A DNA stretch of 53,757 nt from Candidatus Riflebacteria bacterium HGW-Riflebacteria-2 (GTDB taxonomy: Bacteria; Muiribacteriota; Ozemobacteria; Ozemobacterales; Ozemobacteraceae), in assembly GCA_002839435.1 (NCBI GenBank), contig PGYA01000030.1, positions 1 to 53,757 on the forward strand, written 5' to 3'. Below are positions 33,123-40,495 of the stretch, piece by piece; the first letter of the stretch is position 1, and each line of letters opens with the position of its first letter. Both the position numbers and the translations under genes were made by a program. The notes under the pieces were generated by a model. That model saw nothing but the letters and a program-made list of their open reading frames with translations. It searched no databases and was not told where the DNA came from.

Positions 33123-33698
33123 TTGAAAACTGATCGCGCCGGCTTTTTCAAAAGTTATCTGCTTGATCTGCTTGATGGCGTTCATGCTGCTTTTCCCGAT
33201 GAGCTGGCGGAATTTGCTGACAGATTTCCCGAATTGATCCGGCCGCCGGGCGCTCTACCAGAGCAGGAATTTCTCGAAAAATGCCAGCGCTGTGGCGCTT
33301 GTGTCAAAGCCTGCCAGTTTTTTGCAATTAAACCTGTTTTTAAAGCCAACGACTTCGATGACGGCACGCCGGCTTTGCGGGCAGGAGAGGCTTTTTGCCG
33401 ATTCTGCAGTGATTTTCCCTGTGTGAATGCTTGTCCGTCCGGTGCTCTCTCACTGCAAAACCACGCTTCACTGCAAAAGATTGCAACTGCCAGAGTCACA
33501 GCTGAAGCATGCCTGCGCAGCAACGGTGACCAGTGCCAGACCTGCCGCGAAAAATGCGACGATCTGGCCGCTGCCATAACCTGCGAGGCCCCAGGAGAAC
33601 CACCGCTCATCGATAAGGCAAAATGTAGCGGATGCGGTGCCTGCGCCGTTTTTTGCCCAGCTTATCCCGACAACGCGATAAAATTAATCAGGCAATGA
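33123..33698 (+). CDS. Ferredoxin-type protein with four cysteine clusters (NapF/NapG-like)
   Basis: A 191-residue iron-sulfur protein starting at TTG (33123), one base after the fabH stop. After a helical N-terminus (1-50) come four Cys groups: CQRCGACVKAC (about 56-66), CRFCSDFPCVNAC, CLRSNGDQCQTCREKC and CSGCGACAVFC (near the end). The first, second and last are classical [4Fe-4S] motifs, the third is irregular; the spacing resembles NapF/NapG/MauM-type proteins. No signal peptide, so it is cytoplasmic. No nitrate reductase genes are present; its electron partner is unknown. Its end overlaps the convergent carbonic anhydrase gene by 11 nt. Confidence 0.88.
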   Translation: MKTDRAGFFKSYLLDLLDGVHAAFPDELAEFADRFPELIRPPGALPEQEFLEKCQRCGACVKACQFFAIKPVFKANDFDDGTPALRAGEAFCRFCSDFPCVNACPSGALSLQNHASLQKIATARVTAEACLRSNGDQCQTCREKCDDLAAAITCEAPGEPPLIDKAKCSGCGACAVFCPAYPDNAIKLIRQ

Positions 33699-34218
33699 GT
33701 TCCTTGTGCTGGCGTGCAAGCTCAACATAACGCCTGGCCGAAACAAGAATTTTTTCCTGCCATTCCGGCGCTACCGGCCCCTTGACTTTCGCCGGCAAGC
33801 CAGCCACCAGAGACCCGGCAACAATCTTCTCGTTTTCGCGCACAACGCTGCCGGCTGCCACGATGCACCCCTCGCCGATCTCGGCACCCGACAAAATTAT
33901 GGCTCCCATACCGATCAGGCAGTTATCGCCTATGCGACAGGCATGCAGCAACGCCTTGTGACCTACAGTCACATTGCTTCCAATGATAACTGCGCCAGAA
34001 TCTGGCCCGGAACCTGCTGTATCGACATGAATCACACTGCCATCCTGAATGTTCGTGTCAGCACCTATTTCAATACGGTTTATATCAGCGCGAATGACGC
34101 TGCCATACCAGACGTTGACGTTTTCGCCCAGTTTGATGTCACCAATCAACTCGACCCCGTCAGCAATAAAACACGAATCAGGAACATGCGGCACCAGTCG
34201 GCCAAATTTTCTTATCAT
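33688..34218 (-). CDS. Gamma-carbonic anhydrase family hexapeptide-repeat protein
   Basis: A 176-residue left-handed beta-helix protein. ATG at 34218 is chosen because CAGGAG lies 8 nt upstream and the product then begins at the family's usual MIRKFGRLVPHVP. Hexapeptide turns run from about residue 20 to 140, with the metal-site and catalytic neighbours of the YrdA/PaaY group: RADINRIEIG, NIQDGSVIHVD, VTVGHKALLHACRIGDNCLIGMGA (the two His in GHKALLHAC are zinc ligands). C-terminal helix ARRYVELARQHKE. Family members have carbonic anhydrase or thioesterase-like activity, or none measured. Confidence 0.9.
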   Translation of the reverse strand: MIRKFGRLVPHVPDSCFIADGVELIGDIKLGENVNVWYGSVIRADINRIEIGADTNIQDGSVIHVDTAGSGPDSGAVIIGSNVTVGHKALLHACRIGDNCLIGMGAIILSGAEIGEGCIVAAGSVVRENEKIVAGSLVAGLPAKVKGPVAPEWQEKILVSARRYVELARQHKELIA

Positions 34219-34249
34219 TGTATGGCTCCTGCAATAATTTGTTCCCTGC

Positions 34250-34278
34250 ATTACAGACTGAATCACAATAATTTGCAA
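34250..34278 (-). promoter_or_regulatory. Promoter of the gamma-carbonic anhydrase gene
   Basis: On the minus strand: TTGCAA (34278-34273), 17-nt spacer, TGTAAT (34255-34250); a short leader with CAGGAG follows to the ATG at 34218. Confidence 0.55.
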
Positions 34279-34332
34279 GCTTCCGGAGCATTTTTTGCAG
34301 AAATTCCAGAGCTTTAAAAACAAACCGCTTTG

Positions 34333-34341
34333 TGTTATAAT
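34333..34341 (+). promoter_or_regulatory. Extended -10 promoter upstream of a small TPR gene
   Basis: TGTTATAAT, a perfect extended -10, 46 nt before the ATG at 34388. The -35 is poor (TTTAAA). No Shine-Dalgarno lies before the ATG; a second TAATTT 6 nt from the ATG could also serve. Confidence 0.5.
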
Positions 34342-34387
34342 GTCTTACTGTAATGTATGGCAACCTTTCTGCCGATAATTTTTCAGT

Positions 34388-34720
34388 ATGCAAAATGAAA
34401 AATTCTGGGCAAGAAACCAGGCGCAAAAACTGTTCGAACAGGCATTACAGCTGGAACTGGAAGGCAAAACCAGTGAAGCGATAGCGGCTTATCAGAATTC
34501 GCTGGCCTGCTGGCCCAATAACAGCCAGGCTCAGTATAATCTCGGAGTCGTGCTTGCTACCAGCGGTCTGATCGATCAGGCTCTACGAGCCTGGACACGC
34601 GCAGTTTGGCTTGACTCATCGCTGAAATACGAACTGGTCAAGGCATTTGATCTCGACGACGATGCGCGCGAAGATCTTCTCGGCTGCCTCACATATGACG
34701 ACATGGCCAAAGCGGCCTGA
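34388..34720 (+). CDS. Small TPR protein
   Basis: A 110-residue soluble protein with two to three TPR units: ARNQAQKLFEQALQLELEGK, then SQAQYNLGVVLATSGLIDQA and a final helical cap (VKAFDLDDDAREDLLGCL). No signal peptide. It is followed after 15 nt by a 44-codon gene with its own Shine-Dalgarno, probably in the same transcript. TPRs of this size usually bind a single partner; the partner is not evident. Confidence 0.82.
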   Translation: MQNEKFWARNQAQKLFEQALQLELEGKTSEAIAAYQNSLACWPNNSQAQYNLGVVLATSGLIDQALRAWTRAVWLDSSLKYELVKAFDLDDDAREDLLGCLTYDDMAKAA

Positions 34721-34735
34721 ACATAGGAGAATCAA

Positions 34736-34870
34736 ATGAAATACTGCTGGGAACTCTACAACATCAACTCAAAGTGTGAAACCTGCAAGCACTACATCGC
34801 CTTCCAAAATGGCACCCTTAATATCGAAGAAGTTAAAGATGTCGTAGTCATCGACGACGACGATAATTAG
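34736..34870 (+). CDS. 44-residue cysteine protein
   Basis: A short ORF not obvious by length but with a good Shine-Dalgarno (AGGAG, 7 nt before ATG). The product starts MKYCWELYNINSKCETCKHY: Cys4, then Cys14 and Cys17 (CETC), and His19, giving a potential three-Cys/one-His metal site, followed by a short beta-like stretch and an acidic end (VVVIDDDDN). The CWE...C..C opening is like that of short zinc or iron-sulfur proteins in which CW marks the first ligand. Function unknown. A REP-like palindrome with a T run follows. Confidence 0.6.
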   Translation: MKYCWELYNINSKCETCKHYIAFQNGTLNIEEVKDVVVIDDDDN

Positions 34871-34896
34871 TCCTCTGCCAAGAGTTAAAACTCAGG

Positions 34897-34930
34897 TTGC
34901 GGGAAGCGCAGCGACGAAGCAATCTTTTTG
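34897..34930 (+). repeat. REP-like palindromic element, possible terminator
   Basis: TTGC...GCAA (34897-34922) enclosing GGAAGCGCAGCGACGAA, followed by TCTTTTT. The core word GCGACGAAGCAATCT is typical of short palindromic repeats found between genes in many bacterial genomes. I find only this copy in the window. The T run could make it act as a terminator for the TPR/44-residue genes. Confidence 0.45.
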
Positions 34931-34971
34931 CTCAATGACATATAATTCTTGAACGCATTTGTCACAGCGGA

Positions 34972-35337
34972 CTAATTGTCATTTCGGCGCATTTTCCAGG
35001 GCCTGAACAGCCGATCATAAAACGAAAACTTTGCGAAATAATTTTCGTCGAGTTTTTTGTCGGCTGGTGGTTCCCATGGTTTAACTTCGCGCGCTGGAGC
35101 CGCCAGCATCAGAACGCTTTGCCGGTCAGCGGTCAAAAGTCTTGCCTGATCGTTAAAGGCATTTTCCATGCCGGTCAGCTTGCTTTCAAGCTGCTCCATG
35201 CGTCGCGCCATATTCTTCAGCAGTGCCTGATTGGCAGCAAGAATCTGGCCGATATCGATCGAAACGTCACAGGTAGGCAGATGCGCTACCTGCTGCTGGC
35301 CAACTGTTGATTCCTGGTTGTTGTTTTCTTCATTCAT
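34972..35337 (-). CDS. Hypothetical coiled-coil protein
   Basis: A 121-residue cytoplasmic protein. Residues 1-25 are Asn/Gln/Glu-rich, about 28-75 form an amphipathic helix or coiled coil (ILAANQALLKNMARRMEQLE, then LTGMENAFNDQARLL), and the C-terminus is basic and aromatic (FYDRLFRPWKMRR). It stands alone on the minus strand between two plus-strand TPR genes; the upstream sequence has CAGGAGC-like bases near the start (reverse of gctcctg). No family recognised; the helix suggests oligomerisation. Confidence 0.6.
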   Translation of the reverse strand: MNEENNNQESTVGQQQVAHLPTCDVSIDIGQILAANQALLKNMARRMEQLESKLTGMENAFNDQARLLTADRQSVLMLAAPAREVKPWEPPADKKLDENYFAKFSFYDRLFRPWKMRRNDN

Positions 35338-35406
35338 GTTCAGGCTCCTGAATTAACTGTTTCAATCCCTAATCGACCACAGTGCCATTTTTTTTTAGTC
35401 TTAACG

Positions 35407-35435
35407 TTGTTTGCCCGTTGTCTGTATGTTATATT
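35407..35435 (+). promoter_or_regulatory. Promoter of the 35.4 kb TPR gene, predicted leaderless
   Basis: -35 TTGTTT (35407-35412), 17-nt spacer, extended -10 TGT-TATATT (hexamer 35430-35435), then 7 nt to the ATG at 35443. No Shine-Dalgarno. Confidence 0.65.
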
Positions 35436-35442
35436 TCTCCGT

Positions 35443-37233
35443 ATGGACGGATTAAAATTACCAATAATTTTACTGATTGTTGTACTGGCGCTCGGAGTTT
35501 ACCTGCTCAACCCCTTTGCACCTCCCAGGCCCACAAAAAAGCCCCATTCTGAGCCAACCCAAACAACTGAACCGGCGAAGCAAAGCTCAGAAGAAATCAT
35601 TAAATCAGCACAGACGGCACTTGAAACCAGCGATTACGAAAAAATACTCAAGCTGCTTGAGCCGCACCGCAACTCCGGCGATTTCGAAATTCAGCGCCTG
35701 CTTGGCTATGCCTATTCAGGCTTGAAACGTTTTGATCCAGGAATAGTGGCCTTCGAAAAAGCTCTGGAAAAGAGAAAGATTCCCGAAGTCGGCTATTCTC
35801 TGGCTTATCTATACGAGATAACCGGTCGGGTATCTGTCGCGAGAATGCTATATGAAGATCTGCGCTCGGCCAAGCTCCCGCCAAGAATGGAGCGCGCTGT
35901 TTACGAAGGACTGGCCCGCACATCTGCCTTTGAAAACGATTCCAGGCAGACTCTCAAATACAATTACGAACTGATAAAGAAGTATCCTGATTCGCCAGAA
36001 GGTTACGTAGCTCTTATCAAGCTGTTCAGGCATCTTGGCCACACGCGAGATCTGCCAACCCTGGTCAAGGCAGGAGATGCCCACCAAATCGAAAACTTCG
36101 ATTACAACTTCTGGCTGGGAACCATCTACTTCGACACCGGTAATTTTGACGAGGCCCTCAAGCGATTTCAGCGCTGCATCAAGATTGCCCCCGACAACTC
36201 AACGCCTTACTATTACAGCTACCGCATACTCAAGCGTCAGAAAAACATCGAACAGGCGTTACAGGAACTCGAAAAATACCATAAACTGAATCCTCTGCTG
36301 CCGCACATTTTCTTCGAAGCAGCCATTGACGCCAAAAATGAGGGAAAAATTCTTCTTGCTTACAGGTTCCTCAGATCAGCCCTGACTATGGATAGAATCC
36401 TCCTTGGCCGTGACGACAAGGGCGCTCTACAGGCAATCGAGCGCCAGATCAGAAGCAAAGGCTCCGAACTCGACAAAAAATTTCTGACTGCTTTCATGAA
36501 TTACGTCAATGGCGATCACAAAATTGCACGTGAACAGATTATTCATTTAACTGCGGCCGTAAAAGACACTGAATATGAAGATGATGCCCGGCGCGTTCTG
36601 CGTGAATGCGATCTGCTGACCATGCAGGATCAGCGTTATCAGCAACACGTGCGCGAACTGCAACGCCAGAAGGAACTCGAGAATTCGGCCAGGTTACAGG
36701 AAATGACAGTCAAAACCGAAATAGACGAAGAAACTGAAGCCGACCTGATCAAACGCAAGGCTATGATGAATCCGAATGACCTGCGTCTGCAATATGCCGC
36801 CGGCCTCAAACTCGCCAGAATGGGACACATTGCTGACGCCAAACGCTTTCTAGACAGTGCCATTCGCCTCAATCCGAACATTCTTGAACCCAATTATTCG
36901 ATGGCCAAGATACTCATCCATGAAGACAATCTCTCAGAAGCACGCAGCTACATAGATCGCGCCCTCAAAATCAATCCCAACAACAGCCAGACCCTCTCGA
37001 TTTCAGCTGATCTCTACCTGCGTAACCAGGATTTTTCACAGGCCAGAAGCCATGCCGAAGGTGCTCTTAAAACCAATCCAAACAATGGTGAAGCCAGGCT
37101 GGTGCTGGCACAGATTTACGTCAAAACTGGCGACACCCGCAGCGCACTGCAGCAGGCAAACATGGGGCTTGAAATAGAGCGAGATCCAGAGCGACGTAAT
37201 CAGCTGGTAAGGCTCAAAGAAAACCTCAAGTAG
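35443..37233 (+). CDS. Membrane-anchored TPR protein
   Basis: A 596-residue protein. ATG at 35443 is chosen because it follows the promoter by 7 nt; an in-frame TTG at 35407 lies inside the -35. Residues 6-22 form an uncleaved N-terminal membrane anchor, followed by a Pro/Lys/Glu-rich linker to about 55. TPR repeats then fill residues 60-290 and, after a charged helical stretch (about 395-425, rich in Glu and Arg), 435-590 (for example RLQYAAGLKLARMGHIADAK, then GEARLVLAQIYVKTGDTRSA). The TPR part is probably periplasmic. Possible roles include secretion or pilus scaffolding; no partner is evident. Confidence 0.85.
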   Translation: MDGLKLPIILLIVVLALGVYLLNPFAPPRPTKKPHSEPTQTTEPAKQSSEEIIKSAQTALETSDYEKILKLLEPHRNSGDFEIQRLLGYAYSGLKRFDPGIVAFEKALEKRKIPEVGYSLAYLYEITGRVSVARMLYEDLRSAKLPPRMERAVYEGLARTSAFENDSRQTLKYNYELIKKYPDSPEGYVALIKLFRHLGHTRDLPTLVKAGDAHQIENFDYNFWLGTIYFDTGNFDEALKRFQRCIKIAPDNSTPYYYSYRILKRQKNIEQALQELEKYHKLNPLLPHIFFEAAIDAKNEGKILLAYRFLRSALTMDRILLGRDDKGALQAIERQIRSKGSELDKKFLTAFMNYVNGDHKIAREQIIHLTAAVKDTEYEDDARRVLRECDLLTMQDQRYQQHVRELQRQKELENSARLQEMTVKTEIDEETEADLIKRKAMMNPNDLRLQYAAGLKLARMGHIADAKRFLDSAIRLNPNILEPNYSMAKILIHEDNLSEARSYIDRALKINPNNSQTLSISADLYLRNQDFSQARSHAEGALKTNPNNGEARLVLAQIYVKTGDTRSALQQANMGLEIERDPERRNQLVRLKENLK

Positions 37234-37260
37234 CCGCCGTCCGCTTGTTACTGGCAGGCT

Positions 37261-38064
37261 TTATTTCTTTTGCTTGATTTTATCCCAGTAACGGTCGAGT
37301 TCCTCAAGACTTTTGCCGGCAAAGCCGCCATCAGCTTCGACCAGCGGCTCAATCTGGGAAAAACGTTCAACAAACTTTGCGGTAGCTTTGCGCAGGCTCT
37401 TTTCGGCACTTATATTGGCCAGTCGCGAGACATTGAGCACCGAAAACAGCAGGTCGCCAAGTTCTTCTTCAATTTCTTCCGGGTTTTCGGCAGCGAGCGC
37501 ATTTTCGATTTCAGATGCCTCTTCGTGAATCTTAGCCAGGGCCGCTCTGGCATCGGCGAAGTCAAAACCGATTTCTGCCGCTTCCGACTGCACCTTTTCG
37601 GCACCGGAAAGAGCCGAAGGAAACTCCATGGCAGCACGCATGCGATTACTGATCCGGCTGCGGTCGAGTTTTTCCTTTTTCTTGATCTCGCCCCACATTT
37701 CCATGACCTTTTCAGGGTCAATAGCGTTCTCGTGTTCGCCAAAAACATGTGGATGCCGGTTGATCAGCTTGCTGCAGATGCCACGCGCAACGTCGGCCAT
37801 GTCGAACTTACCCTCTTCTGCTGCAATCTGAGCCTGAAAAGTAACCATCATCAGAAGATCGCCGAGTTCTTCGCAGATATGCAGAGAATCTTTGCTGTGA
37901 ATCGCTTCAACCACTTCGTTAGCCTCTTCAACCACGTTGTCGGCAAGACTTGCCATGGTCTGCTTGCGATCCCACGAACAGCCTTCCGGACTGCGCAGGC
38001 GGCGCATGATATCGATGAGTCTTAGATATTCTTCAGCAATCTGCTGGTTGTTGTGCTCTGTCAT
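37261..38064 (-). CDS. mazG: Nucleoside triphosphate pyrophosphohydrolase MazG
   Basis: A 267-residue two-domain MazG of standard length. The N-terminal domain carries LRSPEGCSWDRKQTMASLADNV and the metal-binding pattern EEANEVVEAI...ICEELGDLLMMV; the C-terminal domain repeats it as EEASEIENAL...EIEEELGDLLFSVLNVSRL. It hydrolyses NTPs to NMP and pyrophosphate and clears abnormal nucleotides or lowers ppGpp. GAGG precedes the ATG. It follows aroK by 6 nt on the same strand, so the two are co-transcribed. Confidence 0.95.
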   Translation of the reverse strand: MTEHNNQQIAEEYLRLIDIMRRLRSPEGCSWDRKQTMASLADNVVEEANEVVEAIHSKDSLHICEELGDLLMMVTFQAQIAAEEGKFDMADVARGICSKLINRHPHVFGEHENAIDPEKVMEMWGEIKKKEKLDRSRISNRMRAAMEFPSALSGAEKVQSEAAEIGFDFADARAALAKIHEEASEIENALAAENPEEIEEELGDLLFSVLNVSRLANISAEKSLRKATAKFVERFSQIEPLVEADGGFAGKSLEELDRYWDKIKQKK

Positions 38065-38070
38065 GATACT

Positions 38071-38574
38071 TTAACCTCGTTGTATGATTCTGTCGAAAAG
38101 CTCGTTCAATTCAGCCATATCTTTTACCACAAAATCGGCAGTTTTTACATAGACTTGCCGACGCGCCTGCCACAACTGCCTGACCTCTTCGCCATCGAGA
38201 CCGGCCAGTAACGGCCGAATCTGCGCTCCGTTCTTGAGACGATGCAGAATATCGCTGATCCCGGTATCCAGGAAAATTACGCATGCCTGCTCAAGCAGTC
38301 GCCTGTTCTGTTCAAGCAAAACAATACCACCGCCTGCATCGATTACTTTCGGCGGACTGTTAACGGCCAGAGCATCCTGCAACAGACGACTTTCGATCTG
38401 CCGAAACTCAGCCTCGCCTTTTTCAGCAAAAATCTGCGCAATCGAAAGACCACAGCTTTCTTCGATCTGGCGGTCAAGACAAATCAGCCGCCAGCCGCTA
38501 TCAGCCGCTATTTTAGCGGCTGCCGTGCTTTTGCCGGATGCCATGAAACCTGTAATTACAATACTTTGCAGCAT
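38071..38574 (-). CDS. aroK: Shikimate kinase
   Basis: A 167-residue kinase that phosphorylates shikimate in the aromatic amino acid pathway. Landmarks: Walker A GFMASGKST (9-17), LDRQIEESCG (D of the shikimate site), FAEKGEAEFRQIESRLL with the conserved Arg, DAGGGIVL (GGG shikimate-binding loop) and the lid Arg in RPLL. No Shine-Dalgarno is visible: the ATG lies 6 nt after the T tract of the terminator of the upstream gene, an unusual arrangement. mazG follows. Confidence 0.92.
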   Translation of the reverse strand: MLQSIVITGFMASGKSTAAAKIAADSGWRLICLDRQIEESCGLSIAQIFAEKGEAEFRQIESRLLQDALAVNSPPKVIDAGGGIVLLEQNRRLLEQACVIFLDTGISDILHRLKNGAQIRPLLAGLDGEEVRQLWQARRQVYVKTADFVVKDMAELNELFDRIIQRG

Positions 38575-38580
38575 AAATGA

Positions 38581-38605
38581 AAAAGCGGCGGTAAAAACCG
38601 CCGCC
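38581..38605 (-). terminator. Rho-independent terminator upstream of aroK
   Basis: GCGGCGG (38586-38592) pairs with CCGCCGC (38599-38605) around a 6-nt loop; on the minus strand five T follow. It ends the 38.6-39.2 kb gene and almost touches the aroK start codon at 38574. On the plus strand the hairpin is followed by only TTTT, so it works best on the minus strand. Confidence 0.8.
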
Positions 38606-38630
38606 GTTTTAAAACTTTGCTCAATATCGA

Positions 38631-39218
38631 TCAGCGAACCGGAACAACCCCTGAAGGAAGAGTTGGCATCGGGTTCGGAGCAAACTGTCCATTAACCGGA
38701 ACTTCGGGACGAACCGGAACGCCACCGGACGGATTAACATTGCCGTAGTTCGGATTATAGCCGGTGTTGCCGGGGTTATAGCCATTGTAGCCGCTGTAAT
38801 TGCCAGTATTGGGCAGGTTGCCGCCACCGACTACGCTTCTGATGACCATGGTAAGCTGATTAAGTCTTTCAGCAGCTGACCGGCGCTCATTCATGACCAG
38901 ATAAAACTTGATCTTGCTGATGCGCTTGTCAATCTCACCTATCAGAGTGTAATAAGCCGGGTCTACTTCTGATTTTTTGAGTGCTGACTGGGCATTGTTG
39001 AGATGGCCAATAGCAGAAACGTTGTCCATGATCGAGTTGGTCATAGCCTGTCGGCACATCTGAAGGTCAGACATTACCATCCATAACATGGCAATAACCG
39101 CATGGTCATTCGGATCTATCTGATTTGAGCCATAATTTCCATAACTGCCACCACCGGCCATTACCGGAGCACTGGCAAATACAAGAACGGCCAGAAGCGC
39201 AATAATAAACTTTTTCAT
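38631..39218 (-). CDS. Exported protein with Asn/Gly/Pro-rich tail
   Basis: A 195-residue exported protein. ATG at 39218 follows GGAGGACTTCAG and gives a clean signal peptide (MKKFIIALLAVLVFASAPVMA). After a short Gly/Ser/Tyr stretch, residues 35-125 are helical (HAVIAMLWMVMSDLQMCRQA, RRSAAERLNQLTMVIRSV). The last 70 residues are Asn/Gly/Tyr/Pro-rich with short repeats of NTGYNP and NYGNVNP type, and end in Pro/Val. Extended -10 TGTTATATT lies upstream at about 39244-39252. Function unknown; the low-complexity tail could be a surface or matrix-binding region. Confidence 0.75.
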   Translation of the reverse strand: MKKFIIALLAVLVFASAPVMAGGGSYGNYGSNQIDPNDHAVIAMLWMVMSDLQMCRQAMTNSIMDNVSAIGHLNNAQSALKKSEVDPAYYTLIGEIDKRISKIKFYLVMNERRSAAERLNQLTMVIRSVVGGGNLPNTGNYSGYNGYNPGNTGYNPNYGNVNPSGGVPVRPEVPVNGQFAPNPMPTLPSGVVPVR

Positions 39219-39319
39219 CTGAAGTCCTCCAGAGTTAAACTTACTAGTAAAATATAACATATAGTTTCACAATACGTAAGGGTACATGCTTTTTTTTTTG
39301 TATAATTTACGAATTTACT

Positions 39320-39348
39320 TTGATTTTGTTGAACTTGCCAGTTAGAAT
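39320..39348 (+). promoter_or_regulatory. Promoter upstream of the 39.4 kb membrane-protein gene
   Basis: TTGATT (39320-39325), 17-nt spacer, TAGAAT (39343-39348). The leader of about 65 nt contains the palindrome GCTTGCGCAAGC near 39400 and has no obvious Shine-Dalgarno. Confidence 0.5.
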
Positions 39349-39420
39349 TGCAGTTGTCAGCAAGGCTGAGAACTAAATAGCCAGACATACTTTAATGGGC
39401 TTGCGCAAGCGGTATCTCGC

Positions 39421-39936
39421 ATGGAGTCGATCTTGATCAACCTTAACCTCAACCGTTCAGGAAAGATAAAAACCAGAATATTCGCTCTTATACTGCTCAT
39501 GCTAAGCTGCAGCATGCTGATTTCAGCTTACCGCTCGCTCGGCCGGGAATTCAGCGGTGTAGTGGTCAAACGCACGACTTCGCCAGGAATAACTTCCACC
39601 CAGTATTATCTTCACATCAGACCCGCTGGCGAAAATCTTTCCCGCAACGAAGTAATCGCAGCACTCACAGAAACAGAAAGCGACCGGCCATCACATCGCT
39701 ATGGCGTTTCGGCAATAGTATACGAACAGGCTCAGCTTTTTGAGCAGGTTTCTAAAAGCAGTTTTTCATTTTTCATTGCCGTAGGCGGCGAAAACTACTT
39801 AGATCTCGGGTTGTTGTGGTTACTGATGGGCCTTGCCGGAATCATCATCTCAATTGTAATGCATTTTCAGACTATTAATAGAAGACGTGAACCCAAATAC
39901 CAGTCTGAAGATATAGACATTCCAGGACTCGAGTAA
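39421..39936 (+). CDS. Two-helix membrane protein of unknown function
   Basis: A 171-residue protein with transmembrane helices at about 19-38 (IFALILLMLSCSMLISAY) and 124-145 (LGLLWLLMGLAGIIISIVMH), enclosing a soluble, probably periplasmic domain of about 85 residues with mixed strands (FSGVVVKRTT, YYLHIRPAGE, RYGVSAIVYEQAQL). The C-terminal tail is charged. No family recognised. No Shine-Dalgarno at the chosen ATG, so the start is uncertain. Confidence 0.65.
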   Translation: MESILINLNLNRSGKIKTRIFALILLMLSCSMLISAYRSLGREFSGVVVKRTTSPGITSTQYYLHIRPAGENLSRNEVIAALTETESDRPSHRYGVSAIVYEQAQLFEQVSKSSFSFFIAVGGENYLDLGLLWLLMGLAGIIISIVMHFQTINRRREPKYQSEDIDIPGLE

Positions 39937-40163
39937 CATAACGCCGCTTCCGTGCTCATTTTTTGAGCAAATAGTGAAGTTTTTGCACAGCCATTGGCGC
40001 TGTACATGACGAATTTTTCACACTTTTTCCTGCCAGTGCCGAAAGTTCACAAGAAACCGAATGTCTCGAATAGTGCTTAAAACCGAGACTACCAGAGAAG
40101 CAGACACTCCCAAATCGGCTAACCAGCGTGTACACTAAAAACATGGCACGAAATTTGCTCGTT

Positions 40164-40186
40164 TAATAAGCCAGATACGCTTATTA
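40164..40186. repeat. 8-bp inverted repeat upstream of a small ORF
   Basis: TAATAAGC (40164-40171), 7-nt spacer, GCTTATTA (40179-40186), perfectly symmetric and 18 nt before a possible start codon. It could be an operator or an mRNA hairpin. Confidence 0.4.
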
Positions 40187-40204
40187 CAAAAATGGTGAAA
40201 AATC

Positions 40205-40309
40205 ATGCAGACTCAGTCACAAACAAAATATCTGGATTACGTAATGGTCAGGATCGACGAAAAGTCGAAACTTCAGGTATGGGTTAAACTGCCGCCTTCA
40301 GGCAAATAG
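40205..40309 (+). CDS. Possible 34-residue small protein
   Basis: An ATG-to-TAG frame of 35 codons (MQTQSQTKYLDYVMVRIDEK, then SKLQVWVKLPPSGK). The second half alternates hydrophobic and charged residues like a beta hairpin. A weak GGTG precedes the ATG. It lies between an inverted repeat and a long nested hairpin in an otherwise gene-free 560-nt stretch. Without a strong Shine-Dalgarno or known homologue the call is tentative. Confidence 0.3.
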   Translation: MQTQSQTKYLDYVMVRIDEKSKLQVWVKLPPSGK

Positions 40310-40340
40310 CAGCAAACCCTTGCCTTGTTCTAAATTACCT

Positions 40341-40385
40341 GACACCGCCTTAACAGGAGCCGCGCGCTCCTTTTGAGGCGGTGTC
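40341..40385. other. Nested hairpin, possible structured RNA
   Basis: Outer stem GACACCGCCT (40341-40350) pairs perfectly with AGGCGGTGTC (40376-40385); inside it AGGAGC pairs with GCTCCT around a short CGCG loop. No T run follows, so it is not a simple terminator; it may stabilise the 3' end of the small-ORF transcript. Confidence 0.55.
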
Positions 40386-40415
40386 TTCATTTAGAAGAAC
40401 AAAATTTCATGGCAA

Positions 40416-40442
40416 GCATCATCAGCATCATCAGCATCATCA
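40416..40442. repeat. Three tandem copies of a 9-bp unit
   Basis: GCATCATCA occurs three times in perfect tandem. In the plus strand an ATG at 40409 reads through it as a 12-codon frame ending in TAG. Probably a small slippage repeat. Confidence 0.8.
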
Positions 40443-40450
40443 GATAGTTA

Positions 40451-40495
40451 AAAAAAATGCGCCGGCAGGTTTGTTCCTGACCGGCGCATGTTTTT
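40451..40495. terminator. Bidirectional terminator after the M23 peptidase gene
   Basis: ATGCGCCGG (40457-40465) pairs with CCGGCGCAT (40481-40489), with an inner CAGG/CCTG stem, flanked by seven A and five T. It ends the minus-strand M23 gene and can stop plus-strand reading as well. Confidence 0.88.

Noticed and set aside
37270..38025. Long plus-strand open frame opposite mazG
   Set aside because: Antisense shadow of a clear MazG gene; the product has no recognisable motif.
39955..39970. TGCTCA/TGAGCA hairpin as terminator
   Set aside because: The T run is in the loop rather than after the stem, and the stem is only 6 bp.
40416..40442. Short tandem repeat considered as a CRISPR remnant
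   Set aside because: Units are 9 bp and directly adjacent with no spacers; no cas gene is present.
40409..40447. 12-codon ORF across the tandem repeat
   Set aside because: No Shine-Dalgarno and a repetitive product (MASIISIISIIR); probably chance.
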